NCBI RefSeq assembly: GCF_003387375.1
Contig: NZ_QUNG01000010.1
Location: 62,001-126,000, forward strand
Origin: Marinomonas pollencensis
Lineage (GTDB): Bacteria; Pseudomonadota; Gammaproteobacteria; Pseudomonadales; Marinomonadaceae
Direction of reading: 5' to 3'
Length of the DNA stretch: 64,000 nucleotides
Below are positions 56,135-64,000 of the stretch, one piece after another. The position numbers and the translations under genes are program-made. Each line of letters begins with the position of its first letter. Within the stretch, counting starts at the first letter, position 1. The notes under the pieces are model-generated. The model had not been told where the DNA came from, made no database searches, and was given only the letters and a program-made list of their open reading frames with translations.

Positions 56135-57352
56135 CTAAGCCAACATAGTGCGCACTTTTTTCAGCGCAACAAATAAGGCATCAACTTCTTCTAAAGTATT
56201 ATAAACCGAGAAAGAAATTCGCGCTGTGCCAGGCACATTAAAACGCGCCATTAATGGCTGGGCACAATGATCACCCGTTCTTACGGCAAACCCTTGTCGG
56301 TCAAGCAGAAAACCAATGTCCGCTGGGTGTCCATGGTCCAACACAAAGCTCAGCACACCTTTTTTCTCTTTGGCCTGACCTATGATGGTCAAACCTTCAA
56401 AGTTTTCCGCCAGCTCTGTCGCATGATCAAGCAACGCTTTTTCATGAGCCACGACGGCATCTTGGTCAAGCGCACTAAACCAGCGAATCGCTTCCCCCAT
56501 CGCAATCGCATCACCTACATTCGGCGTGCCTGCTTCAAAACGATAAGGCAATACATTCCAGCTCGCATCCTGTAGGGTCACAGTGGAAATCATCTCACCA
56601 CCTGTGCGCCATACTGGCCAATCAGCCAACACAGACTCTTTACCCCAAAGCACTCCAACGCCCATTGGTCCGTAGATTTTATGACCAGAAAAAGCATAGA
56701 AATCACAACCGATAGCCTGCACATCGACATGCCCATGAGCCGCACCTTGAGCGCCATCTACCAATACCCAAGCATTGAACTGCTTCGCTTTTGCGGTCAT
56801 TTCTTTAATTGGGTTTACACTACCCAAGGCATTCGATACATGCGGGAAAGCAACAAACTTAGTGCGCTCATTTAACAAGGCTTCATAAGCGGCTTGGTCT
56901 AGCTCTCCAGAATCCAACACAGGTACTGTTTTTAGAATCGCGCCGGAGGCTTTACAGGCTTGCTGCCAAGTCACCAAATTAGCATGGTGATCCATGCCCG
57001 TGGCAATCACTTCGTCACCAGGAGAGAGCAACTGCCCTAAGCCATTGGCCACGATATTAATGCCTTCCGTGGTGCCAGAGGTCCAAATGACTTCTTCACG
57101 CTTTGGCGCATTAATAAAGTCTTTGACTATGTCACGCGCCGCTTCAAAGTGGCGTGTGGCTTCATCCGCAAGTCGGTGAGCCCCGCGATGCACATTAGAA
57201 TTACAGGTCGTATAGTAATTAACCAAGGCATCAATCACACACTGCGGCTTCTGGGTCGTGGCCGCATTGTCGAGATAAACAAGAGGGTTACCATCAATTT
57301 CACGTTTTAAAATCGGAAACTGTTCACGGATAGCTGCTACATCAAGACTCAT
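56135..57352 (-). CDS. sufS: Cysteine desulfurase SufS (group II)
   Basis: A 405-residue PLP enzyme. PLVYLDNAATTQKPQCVIDAL, ATGMDHHANLVTWQ, AFSGHKIYGPMGVGVLWGK with the PLP lysine, and GFAVRTGDHCAQPLM with the catalytic Cys are SufS features; the one-residue Cys loop (group II) distinguishes it from IscS. Sulfur is passed to SufE. It follows sufD with an 11-base gap. Length is typical (E. coli SufS 406). Confidence 0.95.
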   Translation of the reverse strand: MSLDVAAIREQFPILKREIDGNPLVYLDNAATTQKPQCVIDALVNYYTTCNSNVHRGAHRLADEATRHFEAARDIVKDFINAPKREEVIWTSGTTEGINIVANGLGQLLSPGDEVIATGMDHHANLVTWQQACKASGAILKTVPVLDSGELDQAAYEALLNERTKFVAFPHVSNALGSVNPIKEMTAKAKQFNAWVLVDGAQGAAHGHVDVQAIGCDFYAFSGHKIYGPMGVGVLWGKESVLADWPVWRTGGEMISTVTLQDASWNVLPYRFEAGTPNVGDAIAMGEAIRWFSALDQDAVVAHEKALLDHATELAENFEGLTIIGQAKEKKGVLSFVLDHGHPADIGFLLDRQGFAVRTGDHCAQPLMARFNVPGTARISFSVYNTLEEVDALFVALKKVRTMLA

Positions 57353-57363
57353 TGGTTTCTCGC

Positions 57364-58623
57364 TTACTTCACTTCCATTTGCGCAAAACGCTCACGAATA
57401 ATAGGTCGAACCCATTCCGCCAACGCCGCATTTGGCATTAAATCAATCAACTCGTTAATAAAACCGAAGTTGAGCATAACTTGTGCTTTCGAACGACTTA
57501 CACCACGCGTTTGTAAGTAATACAGGGCTTGCTTGTCAATTTCTGCCACTGTCGCACCATGGGCACAACGCACATCGTCTGCGTAGATCTCTAGCTCTGG
57601 TTTGGTGTTAATTTCCGCCTTGTCAGACATCAGCAAATTACGGTTATTCAACGCCGCTAATGTTTTCTGTGCATCAGGATGAATATGAATTCGACCGTTA
57701 AACACGGCACGCGCACGATCCGCAACGATGCAGCGTACGTTTTCTTCCGTGGTGCCGTTTGGCATCGCATGCTCAACCGTCGCATGAAGGTCAAACAATT
57801 CTTTGCCATCCAGCAGGTAAATTGCATTTAACTTTGCATCTGCAAATTCACCGGCGTGAATAATATCAGTGTCTAAACGGGATAAATCACTACCAAAACC
57901 AACGATACTGCTGTGCATTTTCGACTTATCACTCAAATTAAAGTGACTGCCGCCAATGGCAAGGTTCGTTCCCGTTTGCAGTGCAAAACGGTAATGCTCT
58001 AGGTATGCGTTCGCGGCAATATCGTACTCAACAAATGCTGTGCTCAAGGTTTCACCTTGTGATTGAATGTCTTCAATCACTGTCAAACGCGATCCTTTTG
58101 CAAGCGAAACTTGCACTCGCGTATGAGACTCTGCCCCTTGGCTCAACAAAGAACTAATACGAATAGGCTGAGTAATCTCTACCTCTTCAGCAACCGAAAC
58201 AAGCACCACATCTTCTGCTAAGGCATCGTTTACCAAACCAAACAAATGGCGCTCTGGTTTAATCGCGGCGAAGGCGGTTAAAGCAGACGCTTGCTGAGCA
58301 GCATCTAGGTCTTGCCCCAGAGAGATAGATAAACCAGCCGGCAATTCTTTTGTCGATTGGCTTGCATCAAATTGACCATTTACAAATACCAGCTCAATCG
58401 GCGTAAGATCTGCAATGGTTTCAGGAGACAAACTGACATCGTCAGATATCTTGCCCGCTGTAGTTCGCTCAACGGGACGCAACGGCGTATAACGCCAAGC
58501 TTCCGTCTTACGTGTAGGCCATTTGGTTTGCGCTAATAGCTCAACGGCATGGGCACGCTTAGGAGCAAGCCAATCATCAAGATGTTGCGCTCGAGCAATG
58601 GCGCTTTCTAACCATTCACTCAT
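57364..58623 (-). CDS. sufD: Fe-S cluster assembly scaffold subunit SufD
   Basis: A 419-residue beta-helical subunit of the SufBC2D scaffold. The N-terminal KRAHAVELLAQTKWPTRKTEAWRYTPLRP and the later AYLEHYRFALQTGTN, VRCIVADRARAVFNGRIHIHPDAQKT, NRNLLMSDKAEINTKPELEIYADDVRCAHGATV in parts are SufD signatures, ending near YLQTRGVSRSKAQVML. It pairs with SufB. The ATG overlaps the end of sufC within GGGGTAATGCATG. Length is normal. Confidence 0.95.
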   Translation of the reverse strand: MSEWLESAIARAQHLDDWLAPKRAHAVELLAQTKWPTRKTEAWRYTPLRPVERTTAGKISDDVSLSPETIADLTPIELVFVNGQFDASQSTKELPAGLSISLGQDLDAAQQASALTAFAAIKPERHLFGLVNDALAEDVVLVSVAEEVEITQPIRISSLLSQGAESHTRVQVSLAKGSRLTVIEDIQSQGETLSTAFVEYDIAANAYLEHYRFALQTGTNLAIGGSHFNLSDKSKMHSSIVGFGSDLSRLDTDIIHAGEFADAKLNAIYLLDGKELFDLHATVEHAMPNGTTEENVRCIVADRARAVFNGRIHIHPDAQKTLAALNNRNLLMSDKAEINTKPELEIYADDVRCAHGATVAEIDKQALYYLQTRGVSRSKAQVMLNFGFINELIDLMPNAALAEWVRPIIRERFAQMEVK

Positions 58624-58626
58624 GCA

Positions 58627-59412
58627 TTACCCCTCTAGTTCGTCTTCAGCTGGTGCCGTTTGCAACCAAGCGTAACCTTGGGCTTCTAGCTCATGCGCTA
58701 AGGAAGCATCACCACTTTTGACAATTTTTCCGTCTGATAATACATGCACAAAATCAGGTTTAATGTAGTCTAAAAGACGCTGATAATGGGTCACAACAAT
58801 AAAGCTACGATCAGCAGAGCGCTGGCTGTTTACACCTTCAGCAACCACTTGTAGAGCATCAATATCCAAACCTGAGTCTGTTTCATCTAGAATGCACAGT
58901 GTTGGCTTAAGCAGTAACATCTGCATTAATTCGTTACGCTTCTTCTCACCACCAGAGAAACCTTCGTTTACACCACGCTTCAGAAACGACACAGGCAAAT
59001 TCACTTGCTTACAAGCCGCCTTCGCTTCTTTCAAAAACTCCGCTGAAGTAATGGCTTCTTCGCCACGTGCTTCGCGTTGAGCGTCTACAGAGGCCTTAAG
59101 AAACTCTAAGTTGCTCACGCCAGGAATTTCAACTGGGTATTGGAAGGCCAAGAAAAGTCCGGCACGGGCGCGGTCTTCTGTTTCCATTTCAAGTAGGTCT
59201 TGGCCAGCCAACGCCACATTACCGCCATCAACACTGTAGCCTTCTCGGCCAGATAAGACATAACCTAAGGTACTCTTACCGGCACCATTTGGTCCCATGA
59301 TTGCATGAACTTCGCCTGGTTTAATTTCTAGATTAAGCCCTTTAATAATCTGCTTATCTTCAACGCTGGCGTACAAGTCTTTGATCGTCAACAAACTGTT
59401 CGTGTTCGACAT
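58627..59412 (-). CDS. sufC: Fe-S cluster assembly ATPase SufC
   Basis: A 261-residue cytoplasmic ABC-type ATPase of the SufBC2D complex. Walker A GPNGAGKST, the SufC-typical FLAFQYPVEIPGVSN, signature FSGGEKKRNELMQMLLL, Walker B LCILDETDSGLDIDAL and VVTHYQRLLDYI are present. The frame opens at a TTG (59418), but ATG 59412 is preferred after AAGGAATTATTGAAG. It lies between sufB and sufD. Confidence 0.96.
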   Translation of the reverse strand: MSNTNSLLTIKDLYASVEDKQIIKGLNLEIKPGEVHAIMGPNGAGKSTLGYVLSGREGYSVDGGNVALAGQDLLEMETEDRARAGLFLAFQYPVEIPGVSNLEFLKASVDAQREARGEEAITSAEFLKEAKAACKQVNLPVSFLKRGVNEGFSGGEKKRNELMQMLLLKPTLCILDETDSGLDIDALQVVAEGVNSQRSADRSFIVVTHYQRLLDYIKPDFVHVLSDGKIVKSGDASLAHELEAQGYAWLQTAPAEDELEG

Positions 59413-59425
59413 CTTCAATAATTCC

Positions 59426-60862
59426 TTAACCTACAGAGCCTTCAAGGCTAATTTCTAGTAATTTGCCCGCTTCTACGGCAAATTCCATTGGTAATTCTTT
59501 AAACACTTCCTTACAGAAGCCATTCACTATCATAGACACCGCTTTTTCTGGGTCTAAGCCGCGTTGGCGACATAAAAACATCTGTTCATCGCTCACCTTA
59601 GAGGTGGTCGCTTCATGCTCAATAATCGCGGATGGATTACGACTTTCGATGTAAGGGAAGGTGTGCGCGCCACACTTATCACCGATCAACAAGGAGTCAC
59701 ACTGGGTGAAGTTACGCGCGCCTTTAGCACCAGGGTTCATTCGTACAAGACCGCGGTAACTGTTGTTACTTTTGCCGGCAGAGATCCCTTTAGAAATGAT
59801 TGTTGAGCGCGTATTTTTGCCAAGATGAATCATCTTGGTACCAGTATCTGCCTGCTGTCGACCACGTGTTAATGCCACGGAGTAGAATTCACCGACGCTG
59901 TTATCACCTTTCAAAATACAGCTTGGGTATTTCCAAGTAACAGAAGAACCCGTTTCAACTTGCGTCCAAGAAATTTTTGCGTTGGTGTGACAAATCCCTC
60001 GTTTCGTAACGAAGTTATAAATCCCCCCTTTGCCTTCTTCATCGCCTGGGTACCAGTTTTGCACTGTCGAATATTTGATTTCTGCATCATCCAGAGCAAC
60101 CAATTCCACAACCGCCGCATGCAGCTGATTTTCATCACGCTGTGGCGCAGTACAACCTTCTAGGTAACTAACATGGCTACCTTCGTCTGCGACAATTAGG
60201 GTGCGCTCGAATTGGCCTGTATTTTGCTCATTGATACGAAAATAGGTTGATAATTCCATTGGGCAGCGGGTGCCTTTAGGAATGTAAACAAAAGAACCAT
60301 CGGTAAATACCGCACAGTTTAGTGCAGCGTAGTAATTGTCTTTTTTCGGGACAACACTACCTAGATACTTTTTCACTAGATCTGGGTATTTTTGAATGGC
60401 TTCCGAGATTGGGCAAAAGATAACCCCAGCTTCTTCTAGCTTGTCACGGAAAGTCGTCACAACAGATACAGAGTCAAACACAGCGTCGACGGCAACACCG
60501 GCCAACATTTGTTGTTCAATCAGAGGAATACCTAGCTTCTCGTAGGTACGCAATAGCTCGGGGTCTACCTCGTCTAGCGACTGAGGTTTGTCTTTCATAC
60601 TTTTTGGTGCGGAATAGTAAGAAATAGATTGAAAGTCGATTTTAGGGTAATCCACCTGAGCCCAATCAGGCTCTTCCATTTCTAACCATTCACGAAATGC
60701 ACTTAGACGCCACTCAAGCATCCATTCAGGTTCGTTCTTCATTCCTGAAATACGGCGAATGACGTCTTCATCCAATCCTGGCAAAAACGTTTCTGATTCC
60801 ACATCAGACACAAACCCGGCTTCATATTCACGTGCCAGCGCTTTATCTATCTGCTCAGTCAT
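59426..60862 (-). CDS. sufB: Fe-S cluster assembly scaffold subunit SufB
   Basis: A scaffold protein of about 478 residues on which nascent [4Fe-4S] clusters form. [49 protein letters not shown], in parts, [20 protein letters not shown] and [41 protein letters not shown], in parts, are diagnostic, with the cluster-related Cys in EGCTAP. The start [16 protein letters not shown] at ATG 60862 fits SufB proteins better than the GTG at 60874. First structural gene after iscR. Confidence 0.95.
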   Translation of the reverse strand: MTEQIDKALAREYEAGFVSDVESETFLPGLDEDVIRRISGMKNEPEWMLEWRLSAFREWLEMEEPDWAQVDYPKIDFQSISYYSAPKSMKDKPQSLDEVDPELLRTYEKLGIPLIEQQMLAGVAVDAVFDSVSVVTTFRDKLEEAGVIFCPISEAIQKYPDLVKKYLGSVVPKKDNYYAALNCAVFTDGSFVYIPKGTRCPMELSTYFRINEQNTGQFERTLIVADEGSHVSYLEGCTAPQRDENQLHAAVVELVALDDAEIKYSTVQNWYPGDEEGKGGIYNFVTKRGICHTNAKISWTQVETGSSVTWKYPSCILKGDNSVGEFYSVALTRGRQQADTGTKMIHLGKNTRSTIISKGISAGKSNNSYRGLVRMNPGAKGARNFTQCDSLLIGDKCGAHTFPYIESRNPSAIIEHEATTSKVSDEQMFLCRQRGLDPEKAVSMIVNGFCKEVFKELPMEFAVEAGKLLEISLEGSVG

Positions 60863-60925
60863 ATTAAAACTCACTTTTTATCGGAATAGGTGTGTCGGTA
60901 AAACACACCAATTTTGTACGTCGCT

Positions 60926-61417
60926 CTAGCCAACAATAGCCGCGCTAATTTTGTCTTCACTCGAACACGCCGCTTGACGGTTCTCAGAATCTTGCCGTTC
61001 AGCAACCTGTCGAACGTCATTTCGTTGCACTAATTGTTCTAAACTAATTTGATTTAAGAAATCATGTATTTGGTCACTTAAGTCACACCACAAATGATGC
61101 GTAAGACAAGTGCTGCCGCCTTGGCAATCGCTTTTCCCTTTGCAACCCGTTGCATCCACAGACTCATTCACAGCATCTACAATCTGCGCAACAAAAATCT
61201 CACTGCGGGCTCGACTTAAACGATACCCCCCGCCAGGACCGCGCACACTGGTAACCAATGATTGCTTGCGTAGTTTTGCAAAAAGTTGCTCTAAGTAAGA
61301 TAAAGAGATTGCTTGTCGATTAGAGATATCGGATAACGACACTGGGCCGTGATCTGAATGTAACGCCAAATCAAGCATGGCGGTTACGGCATAACGACCT
61401 TTTGTTGTCAGGCGCAT
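60926..61417 (-). CDS. iscR: Fe-S cluster regulator IscR
   Basis: A 163-residue Rrf2-family regulator. [20 protein letters not shown] and [19 protein letters not shown] form the winged helix; the cluster ligands Cys-x5-Cys-x5-Cys-x2-His appear as [20 protein letters not shown]. It senses [2Fe-2S] cluster status and represses its own operon when holo. In E. coli it heads the isc operon; here it heads suf genes. A GGATAGCTT leader precedes the ATG. A 163-residue length is typical (E. coli 162). Confidence 0.95.
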   Translation of the reverse strand: MRLTTKGRYAVTAMLDLALHSDHGPVSLSDISNRQAISLSYLEQLFAKLRKQSLVTSVRGPGGGYRLSRARSEIFVAQIVDAVNESVDATGCKGKSDCQGGSTCLTHHLWCDLSDQIHDFLNQISLEQLVQRNDVRQVAERQDSENRQAACSSEDKISAAIVG

Positions 61418-61451
61418 AAGCTATCCAATTAAGAGTATTTATTCAGAACAA

Positions 61452-61513
61452 ATAATACACAAAACCTACTATTTTGATCAAGTATTTACCTGACTATTTT
61501 AGTAGGTTATTAG
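61452..61513 (-). promoter_or_regulatory. iscR promoter with IscR-type operator sites
   Basis: On the minus strand a -35 TTGATC (61476-61481) and a -10 TATTAT (61452-61457) are separated by 18 bp. Two related dyads overlap or flank it: ACCTGACTATTTTAGTAGGT (61488-61507) and ACCTACTATTTTGATCAAGT (61464-61483). They resemble type 1 IscR sites by the AC-core/GACT...AGT...GGT layout, so autorepression by holo-IscR is expected. The remaining 230 bases to the divergent gene at 61737 show nothing further. Confidence 0.7.
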
Positions 61514-61736
61514 TATCTCAATATCTCGGTGCGCGTATTTTACGTGGAGTGAAGGAAAAACTAAACCACTGACAGGAACAATGCTTTGAATTCTCAACAT
61601 TTCAACAATTGGTAATGAATCACGTAAAACGCTTAATTCAAGCTGTTGTCTTGACGAAACTAAAAACTCAGGGCAAGGTGCCGATATAGTGGTTATGTGG
61701 GAAATGCCTATTTTAGGGTGATCATTGGAGAGCGCT

Positions 61737-62264
61737 ATGCCAGATAAAAAAGCGGCCCCTCAGGCCAAAAGCGATGCGACAGCAGGAGATGCGAGCAAAA
61801 AAACAAGCATTAAAACGATTTTAGCATTTTTCTTCTGCTTTCTTTTTAGTGTCTCTGCTTCTGTTGCTGCTACTTACTATTTGCTTACGCTAAAAGAAGC
61901 CCCACTCCTCACAGAAGAGACAGACACTACGCTAGAACAACAACTTACCTCACTGCAATCAGAGGTCGCACGTCAGAAACAAACAATTGAAGCCGTCCAG
62001 GCTGAAAACCAAACATTAAAACTCTATCTACGACACAGCAGCTCAACCGCCCTAAAAAACATCCTAATAGACCAAGAAAATAACATCCAAGCCTATCTAA
62101 AGGTTATGAAAGCCGCGATGGAAGAGCTAACCAAACTCACCTCAGGCACCCGCGACTGGAACAATAAATACCAATACCAATTGGATTTAGCGCTCAAAGG
62201 TAGCCTTGAGAGGGAAGATTTGCTGAAACTCTTAAAAACCGGTGAACCTAATGAGAATAAATAG
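61737..62264 (+). CDS. Hypothetical single-pass membrane protein with coiled coil
   Basis: A 175-residue protein of unknown family: a polar, Ala/Lys-rich cytoplasmic tail (residues 1-28), one membrane helix near TILAFFFCFLFSVSASVAATYYLL, then a mostly helical, coiled-coil-prone region (EQQLTSLQSEVARQKQTIEAVQAENQ) and an Asn/Lys-rich tail. No catalytic residues are seen. The ATG at 61737 follows GGAGAGCGCT; the frame itself opens with a TTG at 61725. It is divergent from iscR and precedes the DUF2254 gene by 131 bases. Role unknown. Confidence 0.7.
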   Translation: MPDKKAAPQAKSDATAGDASKKTSIKTILAFFFCFLFSVSASVAATYYLLTLKEAPLLTEETDTTLEQQLTSLQSEVARQKQTIEAVQAENQTLKLYLRHSSSTALKNILIDQENNIQAYLKVMKAAMEELTKLTSGTRDWNNKYQYQLDLALKGSLEREDLLKLLKTGEPNENK

Positions 62265-62395
62265 TGGGACGAAAGAAGGTAAGTAACCAGCTAGAAACGG
62301 GGAGTTTAAACAGGCGGCCATCTAGACTCCGAGGCAAGTAAGCGTCTCACCCCCCTTCTTAACCGCACATTAAATACAGACTAAGGGGGCATTTT

Positions 62396-63724
62396 TTGTT
62401 GTCGATTATAAATAGCACTCAACTGCTGAAACACTACGATGCAGTCAAAACCAGCTTCTGGTTTATCCCTTGTTTGATTTTATTAGGCACTCTGTTGGCG
62501 TGTGCGCTGCTGCTGGCTCTTGATCGATACAGTGGATTTCATCACACTCATTGGCTGAACTTTCTCTATTATTCAGACGCTGGTATTATTCGCAGCCTGC
62601 TGACAACCATTGCCAGTAGCGTAATGACAGTCGTCAGTATCACCTTCTCCATTACCATTGTGGCGCTTACCAATGCCTCTTCTCAGTTTGGCCCTAGGCT
62701 TATCCGTAATTTTATGGAAGACATCAGCACTCAAGTGGTACTAGGCGTATTTATCTCTCTGTTTGTTTATTGTTTGATTTTGACCCGCATGACAGACAGC
62801 TTCGCCGAGCCATCTTTTCTCCCCGGTTTAAGCATCGCTGGCGCTGCAATGATGACGCTGTTTGGTATTTTTTTGCTCATCTATTTCATCCATCACGTCG
62901 CCCAGAACCTGCAATCAGATCACATTATCGACAACGTTTACTCAGAACTACAAAACAGCATAAAGAAAATTTTTGATCAACAAAAAGAAAGAGAAAGCAC
63001 AACCACAGACGATCATATGCCGGTCAAACGCACCTTGCCCCTGAGATTAAAAAGCCCTCAATGCGGTTACGTACAAGCAATTAACTACGATCAATTAAGC
63101 GTATTAATGAGCCAACTAGATGGCTATATTGAAGTACTTGTGGCGCCTGGTGACTTTGTCGTTAAGCGCAAGATAACCATGCTATCAAGCATCACGGATC
63201 TTTCCACTGACGACGAAAAAAGCTTACATGACTGCTTCACATTCGGGTCCAAGCGAACACCAATACAAGACCCTGAATTTGCCGTCGATCAATTAGTTGA
63301 AATCGCATTAAGAGCCTTGTCCCCTGGCATCAATGACCCTTACTCAAGCATTGCCTGTGTCGACAAATTGACTGCCATGATTTGCGACCTTACACAGGAG
63401 ACGTTTCCTCAAGGCGTCACGTTTGACAACGGAGGAGCCAAGCGCATAGATTACAAAGCGACGACTTTTGAAGGGCTAGCAAACACCGCATATGACCAAA
63501 TACGCCAGTACTCGCAGAACTGCTTAGCAGTGTGCTTGCGTCAATTAGAAGGGCTAGCCTGCATCGCCGAACAAGCGAGGAATCCATCTCACTGGGCCTT
63601 TGTCCGTCACCAAAAACACATGATTGAGCATGGCTTAAAACAACAAAATTTTATTGACCTTGATAGAGAAAAAATCAACAGTCGCTTACAACACCTAAAT
63701 CAATTATTGCAAAGCGACGATTAA
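62396..63724 (+). CDS. DUF2254 family membrane protein
   Basis: A 442-residue predicted integral membrane protein. It has about four N-terminal membrane helices (FWFIPCLILLGTLLACALLLAL and following) with the family block IIRSLLTTIASSVMTVVSITFSITIVALTNASSQFGPRLIRNFM, in parts, and a soluble C-terminal region with RALSPGINDPYSSIACVDKL. DUF2254 has no assigned function. The start is TTG at 62396 (or 62399) after AAGGGGGC; no ATG exists near the N-terminus. It follows the coiled-coil membrane protein gene and precedes the convergent fadH end. Confidence 0.87.
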   Translation: MLSIINSTQLLKHYDAVKTSFWFIPCLILLGTLLACALLLALDRYSGFHHTHWLNFLYYSDAGIIRSLLTTIASSVMTVVSITFSITIVALTNASSQFGPRLIRNFMEDISTQVVLGVFISLFVYCLILTRMTDSFAEPSFLPGLSIAGAAMMTLFGIFLLIYFIHHVAQNLQSDHIIDNVYSELQNSIKKIFDQQKERESTTTDDHMPVKRTLPLRLKSPQCGYVQAINYDQLSVLMSQLDGYIEVLVAPGDFVVKRKITMLSSITDLSTDDEKSLHDCFTFGSKRTPIQDPEFAVDQLVEIALRALSPGINDPYSSIACVDKLTAMICDLTQETFPQGVTFDNGGAKRIDYKATTFEGLANTAYDQIRQYSQNCLAVCLRQLEGLACIAEQARNPSHWAFVRHQKHMIEHGLKQQNFIDLDREKINSRLQHLNQLLQSDD

Positions 63725-63766
63725 TTTAACCCCACTGACTAGCTGTGTTAGCCATTAGCCTAATAG

Positions 63767-64000
63767 CTACAAAGAACACGCCAGCAAAGTCCCCTGCTTG
63801 ATCGCACGCTTAGCATCCAACTCAGACGCGACATCTGCGCCGCCAACTAGGTGAACAGGTCTATCTAACCCATTGGCCAAGGCTTGATTTGGTAATTGAC
63901 CAGCACAAATAACCACGTTATCAACCGCCAGACATTGCGGTTCACCGGCTACTAACAGATGCAACCCCTCGTCATCGATTTTTTGATACTCACAGCTTGG
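63767..64000 (-). CDS. fadH: 2,4-dienoyl-CoA reductase (NADPH), C-terminal fragment
   Basis: Only the last roughly 77 residues of FadH are in the window; the rest lies beyond the right edge. The translated part reads up to EGLHLLVAGEPQCLAVD, then NVVICAGQLPNQALANG and DRPVHLVGGADVASELDAKRAIKQGTLLA, the NAD(P)-binding FadH C-terminus (GGADVA.ELDAKRAI). FadH removes double bonds in unsaturated fatty-acid beta-oxidation. Identification is from this conserved end alone. Confidence 0.88.
   Translation of the reverse strand, partial: PSCEYQKIDDEGLHLLVAGEPQCLAVDNVVICAGQLPNQALANGLDRPVHLVGGADVASELDAKRAIKQGTLLACSL

Overview
The window reads as chromosomal DNA of a marine gammaproteobacterium in the Oceanospirillales, most like Marinomonas. 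This rests on protein family resemblance and on the conserved order ndk-rlmN-pilF-rodZ-ispG-hisS-yfgM-bamB-der; no database search was run. Gene density is high and most genes lie on the minus strand. I see no tRNA, rRNA, insertion sequence, prophage or CRISPR array.

Layout. 1-2431: a basic amino-acid ABC transporter (substrate-binding protein cut by the window edge, plus its ATPase), divergent from an ArgP-like LysR regulator. 2498-4666: malate synthase G. 4667-8983: a Pho-box-bearing intergenic region and pstSCAB for phosphate uptake, with no phoU or phoBR nearby. 9086-15648: single genes (DUF1294, Nudix, GFA, MmcQ/YjbR, the ABC-F protein YbiT, a 40-residue microprotein), a yqjD-yqjE-like stress membrane operon, and a PAP2 phosphatase. 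15824-21947: a seven-gene operon joining a complete Dpp/Nik-type ABC importer to an FMN reductase and a gamma-glutamylcyclotransferase-like protein. 22102-27654: nitronate monooxygenase, a membrane protein, a small kinase-like protein, a MarR regulator, a tiny flagellar-rod-like protein, a thioredoxin, a hemolysin III protein and pterin carbinolamine dehydratase.

27890-36449 is a tightly overlapping cobalamin operon: a ChlI/ChlD-like chelatase subunit, cobB/cbiA, cbiD, cobK, cobH, cobL, cobI and cbiG. It mixes genes associated with the cobalt-early and cobalt-late routes and lacks cobJ, cobM and cobN here. 36848-38471 is a ZntR-type regulator with a near-perfect MerR-type promoter (20-bp spacer) driving an SO_0444-family metal efflux permease with three Cys-Cys motifs. 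38624-44018: YitT-like protein, YgiQ radical SAM protein, thiopurine methyltransferase, the small ybaM gene, and a 3-hydroxyisobutyryl-CoA hydrolase-like enzyme.

44219-53333 is the conserved housekeeping block. Next to it, where many gammaproteobacteria carry iscRSUA-hscBA-fdx, this genome has iscR-sufBCDS-sufA-sufT-sufE-iscS (53496-61417), preceded by a promoter with IscR-like sites. This looks like a SUF machine occupying the ISC locus and is the most interesting arrangement in the window. The right end holds two membrane-protein genes and the 3' end of fadH. Overall this is mostly ordinary core genome; I found no clear unknown defence or mobile system.
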